Positions 16,929 through 23,430 of a DNA stretch of 64,000 bases are shown piece by piece. The notes beneath the pieces were generated by a model, which had not been told where the DNA came from, ran no database searches, and saw nothing but the letters and a program-made list of their open reading frames with translations. Location of the stretch: contig CALFYV010000090.1 of NCBI GenBank assembly GCA_937952395.1, forward strand, positions 62,001 to 126,000, read 5' to 3'. This DNA comes from an uncultured Bacteriovoracaceae bacterium (GTDB taxonomy: Bacteria > Bdellovibrionota > Bacteriovoracia > Bacteriovoracales > Bacteriovoracaceae). Position 1 is the stretch's first letter. The number at the start of each line of letters is the position of its first letter. Both the position numbers and the translations under genes were made by a program.

Positions 16929-17200
16929 TTTTCGTTGATGTTATAACCAATTCGAACCATATCAGGATGATCTTTAATATATTTGTTTCCCATCTCTGGG
17001 TATTTAGCAAATACATCATCTAGAAGATTTTCTACTTCTTTAAATTGTTCAGGAGTACATGTGTTTCCAAATTTATAGGCAAAGTTACGCCCTTTATATT
17101 TTTCTTTTGTTTTTTTAAGCGTTTCTTTATCGTTTTGATGGGTAACTTCAATTCGTTCTACAATTTCATCTGCTTCGTTTAAAACAAGAAGTAAATACAT
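16925..17200 (-). CDS. Unknown small protein
   Basis: A 91-aa protein, beginning MYLLLVLNEADEIVERIEVT, with a short N-terminal beta-strand segment and a Lys/Glu-rich helical remainder. The early pattern (hydrophobic strand, acidic turn, strand) resembles small alpha/beta domains but no family is recognised. Stop overlaps the smpB start by four bases (ATGA), which makes co-expression with SmpB nearly certain. Confidence 0.65.
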   Translation of the reverse strand: MYLLLVLNEADEIVERIEVTHQNDKETLKKTKEKYKGRNFAYKFGNTCTPEQFKEVENLLDDVFAKYPEMGNKYIKDHPDMVRIGYNINEK

Positions 17201-17205
17201 TTTGA

Positions 17206-17445
17206 TTACTCATTTTTGTTCGTTTGTTCGTGTTTGATAATGCCACCATTACCATTTACAATGTATTCTTGATTGTCAACTTTCAATTTATATATTTTTA
17301 AATCACCATGATCAGCAATTTTTTCCATAAAATCGCCTTCATTTTTAACCGATGTTCTAGGAAAAACCAATGCAGAAAAAATTATACCACCCAACAAAAG
17401 CATACAGGCCCAAAAAATATATGCACGAAAATTTTCATTCCACAT
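17206..17445 (-). CDS. Single-pass membrane protein, unknown
   Basis: A 79-aa protein with a transmembrane helix at about residues 9-29 (YIFWACMLLLGGIIFSALVF) and a C-terminal soluble part of ~48 residues with alternating strands (DLKIYKLKVDNQEYIVNGNGG). The likely arrangement is one anchor with the small beta domain outside the cytoplasm. It overlaps the preceding gene by 11 bases and is five bases upstream of the gene at 16925. Confidence 0.65.
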   Translation of the reverse strand: MWNENFRAYIFWACMLLLGGIIFSALVFPRTSVKNEGDFMEKIADHGDLKIYKLKVDNQEYIVNGNGGIIKHEQTNKNE

Positions 17446-18094
17446 CTAAAGCACCTTCCCAATATTCAACTGATTTAGAATTTAAAACAAATCCTTTTTG
17501 TTCCGCAGTTTCTTTTATAAAATCAAGCAAATCTTCAGCAACCGCTCGCCAGCCCAAGAGAGTTAAACAACTCAAAAACCTTGTAATTCTAAGATGATTG
17601 TGATTCAATTCTTCGGCCCAAGTATATTTTCTTTCTTCCCAATTAGGAGATAATTTAAAATAATTTTTACCTTTAGACCAAACCCATTCAAATCCTAGAA
17701 AACTCAAAAACATATCAACTGCGCCTTCGAAGTTTGGTGCACGATCTAAATATTCTTTAAATCCTACTTTAAACCTCTTAATATCTTCATCAGTTAACAA
17801 AGGAGCTTCTGGGTTAAATTGACTTGGTTCTCTGAGCGGGAATAGCCATTGGATATAATCATGACAAGCTTCCATTTCATCAAACCCAAATGAAACGACA
17901 TCAACAAATGCCCGGCCCGACGAGTCTTTGCCAATATCATCGTAAAAATCAATTATTTTGCTCATTTCATCGCTTTTTCTTTTAGGTTGACGAACTTTCT
18001 TTTTCTTACTAGTATCTTTGAAAATCTTATTCCAGTTGCGTGCCCACTCATCAGGTGTAATAGACAACGGTCTTGGCGAATCACCTTTTCCCAT
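17435..18094 (-). CDS. Protein with the phage-common MGKGDxPRPLS N-terminus
   Basis: A 219-aa protein. Residues 1-25 (MGKGDSPRPLSITPDEWARN followed by WNKIF) match a short N-terminal segment that I know from many phage hypothetical proteins, where a small MGKGDxxRP...W..IF protein is found alone. Here it is fused to a ~190-aa domain after a Lys/Arg-rich linker (KKKKVRQPKRK). The second domain is helical with many Trp and aromatic residues (YIQWLFPLREPSQF; FLGFEWVWSKG). Function of either part is not known. Confidence 0.7.
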   Translation of the reverse strand: MGKGDSPRPLSITPDEWARNWNKIFKDTSKKKKVRQPKRKSDEMSKIIDFYDDIGKDSSGRAFVDVVSFGFDEMEACHDYIQWLFPLREPSQFNPEAPLLTDEDIKRFKVGFKEYLDRAPNFEGAVDMFLSFLGFEWVWSKGKNYFKLSPNWEERKYTWAEELNHNHLRITRFLSCLTLLGWRAVAEDLLDFIKETAEQKGFVLNSKSVEYWEGALDVE

Positions 18095-18109
18095 AATTAT
18101 TTCTCCAAA

Positions 18110-18589
18110 TTATAATGAACTTATTTTACCATTAATGATTTCATCGACTTCAGCAATATAAGAGTCCGTAACTTCCTGAATTTTCTTATCTTCGGTCTTC
18201 AATGCATTTTTGTCTAGCTTTTGACGATGTTTCTTTCTAATGTTTCTGATAGCTATCTTTGCATCTTCACCAAGTTTTCGGAGATGAGAAATAATTTCCT
18301 TTTTCTGATCACCTGATGGTGGTGGCACGTTTACTACAACACGAGTTTTAGAAAATGCATAAGCATTAAACCCCATGTCTTTCAAATTATTGGCAATTTG
18401 ATTGGTAAATTCCACCTCATAAGGATCAATTGTAATTGCATGATCTTTTTTGCTTACAAATGCAATATGCTTGAGCGGAGTTTGTTGTCCATGATAAACA
18501 ACTTTAACCGTATCAAGCACACCAGCCGAAACATTACCCCCACGAATTCCAACTATAGAGTCGGATAAATTGTGTAAGGTTTTTTCCAT
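18110..18589 (-). CDS. frr: Ribosome recycling factor
   Basis: RRF splits post-termination ribosomes with EF-G. This 159-aa protein covers most of the family (~185 aa). It has the domain I start (GIRGGNVSAGVLD, matching the LRTGRASPxLLD hinge), the YHGQQTPLKHIA strand pair, domain II (ITIDPYE...NAYAFSKTRVVVNVPPPSGDQK) and the long C-terminal helices EDAKIAIRNIRKKHRQKL and VTDSYIAEVDEIINGK. About 20 N-terminal helix residues are missing. The invariant Arg of the RTGR motif is followed by Gly-Gly instead of Ala. A phage copy next to SmpB suggests manipulation of ribosome recycling or rescue. Confidence 0.93.
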   Translation of the reverse strand: MEKTLHNLSDSIVGIRGGNVSAGVLDTVKVVYHGQQTPLKHIAFVSKKDHAITIDPYEVEFTNQIANNLKDMGFNAYAFSKTRVVVNVPPPSGDQKKEIISHLRKLGEDAKIAIRNIRKKHRQKLDKNALKTEDKKIQEVTDSYIAEVDEIINGKISSL

Positions 18590-18613
18590 CAAGTTTTTAA
18601 TGTCAGCACAAGT

Positions 18614-18811
18614 TCATTTTTTTGTCCTTTTCTTTCTAACAGGTTTGCCTTCTATTATTTTATTTAGATTTTCTATCTCGCCATTTAGACGCTCAATTTC
18701 TTTATTTTGATCATGAATAGCCTTGGCTTGACGAGTGGTTTGTTTCACCAAGTCGTCAATCACACCTTGAGGGTTGTTTTGACACCGTTCTTCAAAAACG
18801 TGTTTATTCAT
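18614..18811 (-). CDS. Small coiled-coil protein
   Basis: A 65-aa protein whose residues ~20-55 form a heptad coiled coil (AIHDQNKEIERLNGEIENL), ending in a basic tail KPVRKKRTKK that may bind nucleic acid. Not recognised. Located directly upstream of the RRF gene in the same direction with 24 bp spacing. Confidence 0.65.
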   Translation of the reverse strand: MNKHVFEERCQNNPQGVIDDLVKQTTRQAKAIHDQNKEIERLNGEIENLNKIIEGKPVRKKRTKK

Positions 18812-18814
18812 GAT

Positions 18815-19084
18815 TTACCAACAAATTGCAACACTTCCTGTTTGTAGCTGTTTGGTTACTTGCTCACAAACATTGTTTTCGATGTCTAGATTGATTTTAA
18901 GCAAAGCAGCACTAAAAAAAGCTTTTCCCATTGCGTTCTCCAACACACTTTCTTGTGCAATAACTTCACGGGAAGCATAGTTTAAAACAGAGCCCTCCCA
19001 GAACTCAGTTATCCAACTAATTTCCCATTTTGTACTATCATGAATTTTAGACAAAGAAATAAAACTATATTGACGCTCTTTCAT
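18815..19084 (-). CDS. Unknown small protein
   Basis: An 89-aa protein, MKERQYSFISLSKIHDSTKW..., with aromatic and small residues and predicted alternating strands and helices. There is no visible catalytic motif; three Cys are dispersed. Separated by three bases from the coiled-coil gene, so part of the same operon. Confidence 0.6.
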   Translation of the reverse strand: MKERQYSFISLSKIHDSTKWEISWITEFWEGSVLNYASREVIAQESVLENAMGKAFFSAALLKINLDIENNVCEQVTKQLQTGSVAICW

Positions 19085-19104
19085 CGTTTTCTTGCTTCTT
19101 AAAA

Positions 19105-19332
19105 TTATTTTAAAGATTTTTCAAAAGCATATCTTAAAACCTTTCTTACATCATCTGTAAGGATTAAGGTTTCTTGTCGCTGGTCAGCACGCACAATAGC
19201 TTCATTTAAAATGATATCATTTAATTTTTCAATGAAATCTTTTCTATATTTAAGGGCGTCATCAGTTATAGCAATATTATTTTTGCCTACGGGTCCACCC
19301 TGAGCCGAAATTTTTTTTCGCCAGAACCACAT
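19105..19332 (-). CDS. Histone-fold-like small protein
   Basis: A 75-aa protein. From ITDDALK (about residue 22) to LTDDVRKVL (about residue 58) it follows the histone-fold pattern of archaeal HMf-type histones: an Ala after xTDD, a long central helix with Ala residues four apart (NEAIVRAD), then a short strand ILTDDV opening the last helix. When aligned on the first Ala, the conserved Ala20, Ala24, Ile32 and Asp36 positions coincide without gaps. A second protein of the same pattern is at 22845-23033. The Trp/Lys-rich N-terminus (MWFWRKK) is extra. DNA compaction is inferred only. Confidence 0.6.
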   Translation of the reverse strand: MWFWRKKISAQGGPVGKNNIAITDDALKYRKDFIEKLNDIILNEAIVRADQRQETLILTDDVRKVLRYAFEKSLK

Positions 19333-19363
19333 GTATTTTACCTTGAGTTATCGAATTTGTAAA

Positions 19364-19825
19364 TCAGTATCGAGCCCAAGTACCAAACAAAAAGTCTGTA
19401 AATATAAAAACAGTTCCAAAGTTTTTGCCCGGATGGTCGTGATGGACCAAATGATGTGTTCGCCACATGTTGTAACCTGGAAGGTTTTTAGCCCAATTAT
19501 ATCCAGGTAAATCATGATGTGCAGAATGAATTGTCGTCCATATTGCTCCATACACAAAAGATATAATTAAAATCATTGGAACAACAGTCCAACCAATCAC
19601 CGCCCAAAAAGCTAAGCAAGGCAACATAAGAATTGTGCCTAAAAGGGGGCTAATACCAATATTAATGTCATAACGTTCTTTTCCGTGATGCTCTATTGCG
19701 TGATCGGTATACCACCAAAACCTTCCTAGTAACGGTTTATGCATTAACCAACGATGAGCACAATATTCAAATAAAGCGGCATAAACGAGCAACGCTGCTA
19801 AGACCAACCAATGCGTTGTTGTCAT
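19364..19825 (-). CDS. Fatty-acid hydroxylase / sterol-desaturase-family-like membrane protein
   Basis: A 153-aa integral membrane protein with the di-iron histidine clusters of the family: HRWLMH (~24-29), HAIEHHG (~43-49), HSAHHDLPG (~101-109) and HHLVHHDHPG (~125-134). Hydrophobic segments lie between them (~5-22, ~60-95). The family (bacterial carotenoid hydroxylases, fatty-acid hydroxylases) oxidises lipid chains at the membrane using O2. At 153 aa it is about the size of the CrtZ-type enzymes. A phage copy could modify host membrane lipids; the substrate cannot be told. Its stop is upstream of the histone-fold gene by 31 bp. Confidence 0.82.
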   Translation of the reverse strand: MTTTHWLVLAALLVYAALFEYCAHRWLMHKPLLGRFWWYTDHAIEHHGKERYDINIGISPLLGTILMLPCLAFWAVIGWTVVPMILIISFVYGAIWTTIHSAHHDLPGYNWAKNLPGYNMWRTHHLVHHDHPGKNFGTVFIFTDFLFGTWARY

Positions 19826-20214
19826 CCCTTTCCTTTCGATACATGTTTTCTACAAGAAATTACACAATCTTCAACCAGCAAAGGGTCGCCATGATTGAAA
19901 ATATTCTCTACACAAACTGTGTGAGAGCATTCGCCTTTATTTCTATTAGAATAGAAACATTTGCGACCAAACCTATCAGCAACAGCAACTATTAGCCTAT
20001 ATTTATCTTTATTTTTACCAAAATCATCCCAAGCCTTTAATATTTTTTCTTCATCATATTGCTGGCCTGTTCTCTCTATAACTAAATGACAGAGAAATTG
20101 TCGTTTTCGATGATAAATCAACCAATCTGCACTGCGGGGTTTATTTTGATTTCTTTCGAATTCTAAATAAATATCATGAACCGTATTATAAAGGTCAAAA
20201 TCAGAAAACTTCAT
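19822..20214 (-). CDS. Possible HNH/zinc-binding protein
   Basis: A 130-aa protein whose C-terminal third is Cys/His rich: CSHTVCVENIFNHGD then EDCVISCRKHVSKGKG. The C..H..C..H spacing is compatible with a treble-clef HNH fold, where FNHGD would replace the usual HxxP segment. However, catalytic residues are not certain and a plain zinc-binding role is equally possible. N-terminal 80 residues are helical and basic. Overlaps the hydroxylase start by four bases. Confidence 0.6.
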   Translation of the reverse strand: MKFSDFDLYNTVHDIYLEFERNQNKPRSADWLIYHRKRQFLCHLVIERTGQQYDEEKILKAWDDFGKNKDKYRLIVAVADRFGRKCFYSNRNKGECSHTVCVENIFNHGDPLLVEDCVISCRKHVSKGKG

Positions 20215-20232
20215 TATTGTGATTTTTGTTTT

Positions 20233-20406
20233 TTATTTTTTATGAGTAATAGGACTCGTTGTCATCCTAACTTTAAGCGTATCTACTTCCATAACCTTAC
20301 GGCGTTGTTCTTCCTGTGGAGGCCACGATGCTTGAATCTCTGTGCAGGCTCTTCTGATATCTTCTTGAGAGGGACGATAAGTTTCAGAATCTTTTTTCCT
20401 AGGCAT
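20233..20406 (-). CDS. Small basic protein
   Basis: A 57-aa Arg/Lys/Glu-rich protein (MPRKKDSETYRPSQEDIRRA at the start). Probably one or two helices followed by a strand (KVMEVDTLKVRM). Not recognised. It starts three bases after the stop of the upstream gene at 20409, fitting the compact operon. Confidence 0.6.
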   Translation of the reverse strand: MPRKKDSETYRPSQEDIRRACTEIQASWPPQEEQRRKVMEVDTLKVRMTTSPITHKK

Positions 20407-20408
20407 GG

Positions 20409-20582
20409 TTAAAAATCTTCGTCTAATGACAACACGGAGGGTTTGTTTCTATCCAGCAATTTGGTCTTTTGAAAAACTTCTTTTTGCAAAAGAATCAATT
20501 CTTCTTTTTCATCAGATGTAATATCACCATTGATTTCTTTTAAAACCAATTCCCAACGCCGATTTTCAGTTGTGTTAGACAT
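20409..20582 (-). CDS. Small acidic protein
   Basis: A 57-aa helical protein starting MSNTTENRRWELVLKEINGD. I place the start at ATG 20582 rather than at upstream in-frame codons because those would run into the tRNA gene at 20619. It ends LDRNKPSVLSLDEDF. No family recognised. Confidence 0.6.
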   Translation of the reverse strand: MSNTTENRRWELVLKEINGDITSDEKEELILLQKEVFQKTKLLDRNKPSVLSLDEDF

Positions 20583-20618
20583 GTCATTAAGTATACAGAA
20601 AATTAGAATAATTGTCAA

Positions 20619-20725
20619 TAGCCGCAGTGGGACTCGAACCCACAAATCCTTATCGGATACAGGATTTTAATTCATCGAGTGTTCTGACTCGTGTCCTGTG
20701 CGTTTGCCAATTTCGCCATGCGGCC
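20619..20725 (-). tRNA. Leu-type tRNA (anticodon UAA if spliced) with a 22-nt insertion in the anticodon loop
   Basis: Class II tRNA body: acceptor GGCCGCA/TGCGGCT with A73, D arm GCG/CGC with TTGGC, anticodon stem CAGGA/TCCTG, variable arm ATCC/GGAT, T arm GTGGG-TTCGAGT-CCCAC. The anticodon loop is 29 nt; its 3' end TTAAAA gives T33 and anticodon UAA. The additional 22 nt fold as CGAGT-cagaac-ACTCG followed by ATGAA, the same layout, length and position as in the tRNA at 15857, with different stem bases. It is therefore the second member of a pair. Confidence 0.8.
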
Positions 20726-20776
20726 AATTCGCCCACCGGGGCATGAGCATTGTACCATGAATTTTTGATTGGTAAA

Positions 20777-20935
20777 CTAGACTGACAAACGAATGAAAAT
20801 CAGTTTCAATAAATCTGCCTGTTGTTGCTTTTTCTCTTTGTTTCTTTTGGCTTGAGCAGCCAAGTATTTTGAAAATTGATTAGTTGTGGCTGTAGTAGGG
20901 AATGTAACAGAGCCTTTTTCCGATTCGTTAATCAT
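20777..20935 (-). CDS. Small basic protein
   Basis: A 52-aa protein, MINESEKGSVTFPTTATTNQ at the start, then a Lys/Gln-rich helix (AAQAKRNKEKKQQQADLL) and a hydrophobic end. Its ATG overlaps the TAA of the upstream gene. No homologue known to me. Confidence 0.6.
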   Translation of the reverse strand: MINESEKGSVTFPTTATTNQFSKYLAAQAKRNKEKKQQQADLLKLIFIRLSV

Positions 20936-21314
20936 AATTCACTTCCTTTAAATAAGCAGGGACTATTCTAAACCCTAGATAATACTTATGATCTTTATGG
21001 TAATTAACCATACTCAATGCATTGTAATCCCAATGTCGATTATATTTATGATAATTATCATATACTTCCTTCAAAACTTCAAAAACATTTATAAACCAAA
21101 GTTCATCTGAAGCATCTAACATTTTAAAGGTTTCTACACTGGGAATTAAAATAAGAATATATTCGTCGAAAATAAATCCAGATTCACAATACATTCCAGG
21201 GACTTTGACTTTTTCATAAATAACAAATTCATCAACGTTTATAGTTTTGAATATAGGTCTATTCTTTAACTTTTTTCTTATCGAAAGGAGTAAATCAGCA
21301 ATTTTAGAATCCAT
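20928..21314 (-). CDS. Unknown protein
   Basis: A 128-aa alpha/beta protein with many aromatic residues (DEYILILIPSVETF; YHKYNRHWDYNALSM). I place the start at ATG 21314, immediately after the upstream stop; an in-frame GTG at 21341 would overlap the upstream gene by 26 bases. No family recognised. Confidence 0.65.
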   Translation of the reverse strand: MDSKIADLLLSIRKKLKNRPIFKTINVDEFVIYEKVKVPGMYCESGFIFDEYILILIPSVETFKMLDASDELWFINVFEVLKEVYDNYHKYNRHWDYNALSMVNYHKDHKYYLGFRIVPAYLKEVNYD

Positions 21315-21315
21315 A

Positions 21316-21687
21316 TTATTTTTCACTACAATGCCCTTCACAACCTACGTGTTTACACCCATCACAAACTTCTCTATACATTAATTCATTAGTAGAAGCT
21401 AGTTTAAGATGCCTGTTGTGTCGTCTGGCTGCACGGGCTTCATATAGGAACAAAGCAGTCTTTAGACACTCTAAAGCTGATTCGGTTTCTGCACATGGTT
21501 TTTGATTGTTTAAATATTTTGTTCTATCAATTAGACAACGAATAACTTCCCGAACATTGGTTCCAGGGTGTGAGCCTTTATTAAAAGGATATCCTGGACC
21601 TTCTCGTTTTACAAATGATAGTTTTTGAGCTTCTTCACCATCAATACAATCTATTTCATACACATGGCCAGCGTCGAGGATTCGCAT
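21316..21687 (-). CDS. Tad1/Acb2-like candidate (cyclic-nucleotide sponge family), tentative
   Basis: A 123-aa protein. It matches a common phage family by memory: a short beta part beginning GHVYEID, then GTNVREVIRCLIDRTKYLNN, a PCAETESALECL helix start, and LYEARAARRHNRH. That family, with a two-helix hairpin near the C-terminus, is the one I associate with Tad1/Acb2 anti-defence proteins, which sequester signalling nucleotides of Thoeris and CBASS. The specific link is uncertain. An extra C-terminal cysteine cluster (CDGCKHVGCEGHC, ~residues 108-120) is not typical and may bind zinc. Confidence 0.5.
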   Translation of the reverse strand: MRILDAGHVYEIDCIDGEEAQKLSFVKREGPGYPFNKGSHPGTNVREVIRCLIDRTKYLNNQKPCAETESALECLKTALFLYEARAARRHNRHLKLASTNELMYREVCDGCKHVGCEGHCSEK

Positions 21688-21696
21688 GAAAATTGC

Positions 21697-22026
21697 CTAT
21701 TTAATAGTTTTACCAAGTTCAGAAATTTCACGATAAATTTCAACTTTTGGCGGTGCTGTATGGTCAAAAGGATGTTGTTGCCATTTACGAAACAAACGAG
21801 CCACGCCTAATTCAAAAGAAGGATTACATCCTACCATAGCCGATAAAATTGCAAGTAAATTATAAGTTCCAGCCAACCACTGGTTCCACCGATCAGGATG
21901 AGCATCGGAATCAGGCATGTGGTCTTTAATATGGATTTGTAAATGTTCTATAAGCCTAGAGCGATCCATGTCTGAATCGTTGGCTATTTGTCGAATCCAT
22001 TCAGACCAAGCTTTAAGAAAAGACAT
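21697..22026 (-). CDS. Unknown protein
   Basis: A 109-aa helical protein beginning MSFLKAWSEWIRQIAND, with a central hydrophobic stretch (GTYNLLAILSAMVG) that is too short and polar to be a clear membrane span. Trp and His are frequent. The start directly overlaps the stop of the upstream gene at 22026. Its N-terminus is only loosely similar to the capsid-targeting-like group and I do not count it there. Confidence 0.62.
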   Translation of the reverse strand: MSFLKAWSEWIRQIANDSDMDRSRLIEHLQIHIKDHMPDSDAHPDRWNQWLAGTYNLLAILSAMVGCNPSFELGVARLFRKWQQHPFDHTAPPKVEIYREISELGKTIK

Positions 22027-22298
22027 TATTTTTTGCTCTTCTTTTTTTCTTTTTTTCTCTTTTTTGCTTCCTCGTCTTTCTCTTGGCCAAATAACTTCCC
22101 TAAGCGGGAAGTTCTATATCTATTAGGATCGGCCAATCCATTATCAAGTCTATTACGATCTGTTTCATAAACTCCATGATCGTCTTTTAAAACAACACGA
22201 TCTGGATTTCCGAGTTGGTCCGTCGCCTCTTGGTCAATCATTGAGGCATGACTGCCAAATTGCGACGGATACTCAGGCTTCGATTCTTTCGCAGGCAT
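22026..22298 (-). CDS. Small hydrophilic protein with Lys-rich tail
   Basis: A 90-aa polar protein, probably disordered, ending in a run of Lys/Glu (EEAKKRKKEKKKSKK). Middle part is rich in Asp, Arg, Asn. No family recognised. Shares one base with the next gene downstream. Confidence 0.62.
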   Translation of the reverse strand: MPAKESKPEYPSQFGSHASMIDQEATDQLGNPDRVVLKDDHGVYETDRNRLDNGLADPNRYRTSRLGKLFGQEKDEEAKKRKKEKKKSKK

Positions 22299-22300
22299 TT

Positions 22301-22648
22301 TTAAATCTCTTTGTCTTTTTCCTGTTTAGGTTCTGGCTTCCCTGCATTTTCAATCATCTCTTCCACATCAACAACATTATCGACATGTTCTTTGATATGC
22401 TCGACAATAGCAGCAGGAACCAACAATGGCTTTAGTCCATCACCGTGTAGCATAACACGCTCTACCTGATGTTGGATCATCAATTTTCTAAGTTCTGCTT
22501 GCAATTCTGCTGGATCGCCATTCCCGCTCACCTTGACCAACAAAGTTCTTTCAAACTTGAATTCTTGTTTTGGAACCTCGTTGTCAATTTTTTTCGGAAC
22601 TTCAGAAGGTGTGAACGCTACTAACAGAGTCATTAATAAATGTAACAT
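22301..22648 (-). CDS. Possibly exported small protein
   Basis: A 115-aa protein starting MLHLLMTLLVAFTPSEVP, a short hydrophobic N-terminus that may be a signal sequence or anchor. The rest shows an alpha/beta pattern (RTLLVKVSGNGDPAELQAEL) and a charged tail. ATG 22648 is chosen because TTGGAG precedes it. A 9-bp inverted repeat lies just upstream. Confidence 0.6.
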   Translation of the reverse strand: MLHLLMTLLVAFTPSEVPKKIDNEVPKQEFKFERTLLVKVSGNGDPAELQAELRKLMIQHQVERVMLHGDGLKPLLVPAAIVEHIKEHVDNVVDVEEMIENAGKPEPKQEKDKEI

Positions 22649-22672
22649 ATTCTCCAATCTGGAATTAAAATC

Positions 22673-22703
22673 CCAATTATAGTGTTATATTATGTATAAT
22701 TGG
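22673..22703. repeat. 9-bp inverted repeat upstream of the gene at 22301-22648
   Basis: CCAATTATA and TATAATTGG are perfect inverted copies around a 13-nt AT-rich spacer, 25 bp upstream of ATG 22648. It could be an operator or an RNA hairpin. Because it contains TATAAT on both strands it may also overlap a promoter. Confidence 0.45.
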
Positions 22704-22705
22704 AA

Positions 22706-22852
22706 TTAATTTTTTCCAGAATGAAGATTATCCATTTTTCTTCTTAAATTATCCTGAATTTTTTGATTTTCTTCTTCTGAAAGAAGGTAGGCTATAGCAC
22801 CCATAGCCGTACCAATAAAAACACCAGCAAAAAATGTAACTAATTTATTCAT
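22706..22852 (-). CDS. Small membrane-anchored protein
   Basis: A 48-aa protein with one hydrophobic segment (VTFFAGVFIGTAMGAIAYLL) followed by a charged amphipathic helix (SEEENQKIQDNLRRKMDNL). The layout resembles small YtxH-type proteins (Gly-rich membrane segment, then coiled coil). Its start overlaps the stop of the histone-fold gene. Confidence 0.65.
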   Translation of the reverse strand: MNKLVTFFAGVFIGTAMGAIAYLLSEEENQKIQDNLRRKMDNLHSGKN

Positions 22853-23033
22853 TTTCACTCCTCATGATTTCTTTCCAAGTATTTATCACATCGTCATCTG
22901 TAATTCTGATTATTTCAGAACCACGAAGTCTTGCTTTTTTCTCTGCTTTTTTCAAAACATATCCATGCAAATTATGAATCAATAAATCCAACCTTTTACA
23001 TGCAGCAGAAGTAATTCTAATTTCTTCATTCAT
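22845..23033 (-). CDS. Histone-fold-like small protein
   Basis: A 62-aa protein that is nearly a bare histone fold: RITSAACKRLDLLIHNL, a long helix VLKKAEKKARLRG and the strand-plus-helix IIRITDDDVINTWKEI. Aligned on the first conserved Ala, the Ala20, Lys22, Ala24, Arg25, Gly28 and Ile32 positions of archaeal HMf histones coincide; a two-residue insertion follows before the ITDDDV block. Like archaeal histones it lacks tails. It shares the xITxxA...A...A...TDDV pattern with the protein at 19105. DNA binding is inferred. Confidence 0.62.
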   Translation of the reverse strand: MNEEIRITSAACKRLDLLIHNLHGYVLKKAEKKARLRGSEIIRITDDDVINTWKEIMRSENE

Positions 23034-23037
23034 TTAT

Positions 23038-23142
23038 TTATATTTTTGTATCAGACAAAGGATGGCGAAAGCAATCTATTGCAATTCGTAACATTAACCA
23101 AAGAAAAGCAATAAATTGTTTAAAGAGTATTTGTGCATTCAT
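23038..23142 (-). CDS. 34-aa hydrophobic peptide
   Basis: A short frame MNAQILFKQFIAFLWLMLRI plus a polar end, with one possible membrane helix. Its stop lies five bases from the next start. Too short to identify; supported only by position in a dense operon and by amphipathic composition. The adjacent stretch 23143-23212 holds no gene that I can support. Confidence 0.4.
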   Translation of the reverse strand: MNAQILFKQFIAFLWLMLRIAIDCFRHPLSDTKI

Positions 23143-23212
23143 TACAACCTACAATCGCAGCGTAAGTTAGGATAAATAAAATAATCTCCTGAATTTGAAG
23201 TTCATCGATATA

Positions 23213-23269
23213 TTAATCAACTTTTGCCCAACCAATTTCATCACGATCTGGAAGATGTTCTTGCATCAT
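23213..23269 (-). CDS. 18-aa peptide, coupled start
   Basis: Frame MMQEHLPDRDEIGWAKVD whose ATG overlaps the TGA of the upstream membrane peptide. It is short and may be accidental; listed because coupling of this kind marks the real genes around it. Confidence 0.25.
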   Translation of the reverse strand: MMQEHLPDRDEIGWAKVD

Positions 23270-23430
23270 TTGGCTCCCAAAATAAACAACAAATTATAAC
23301 TCAAAGAAGTTAAAAACAATACTGTTACGATTGGATGGGAAATAAGAAAGTCGATTATCCAAAACGACACTTTTTCCAAAATGTCCCAATCCTTATAGTT
23401 CAAAGCTTTTTTCATGTCGTCATCCATCAT
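23266..23430 (-). CDS. 54-aa single-pass membrane protein
   Basis: A short acidic/basic N-terminus (MMDDDMKKALNYKDW) followed by a helix (VSFWIIDFLISHP) and a second hydrophobic stretch (IVTVLFLTSLSYNLLFIL). The start overlaps the stop of the 185-aa gene (ATGA). Function unknown. Confidence 0.6.
   Translation of the reverse strand: MMDDDMKKALNYKDWDILEKVSFWIIDFLISHPIVTVLFLTSLSYNLLFILGAK

Noticed and set aside
22845..23033. Calling the 62-aa protein a ribbon-helix-helix or antitoxin-type repressor
   Set aside because: The spacing of Ala/Arg/Gly residues in the long helix and the ITDDDV block fits a histone fold better; there is no N-terminal strand of RHH type.
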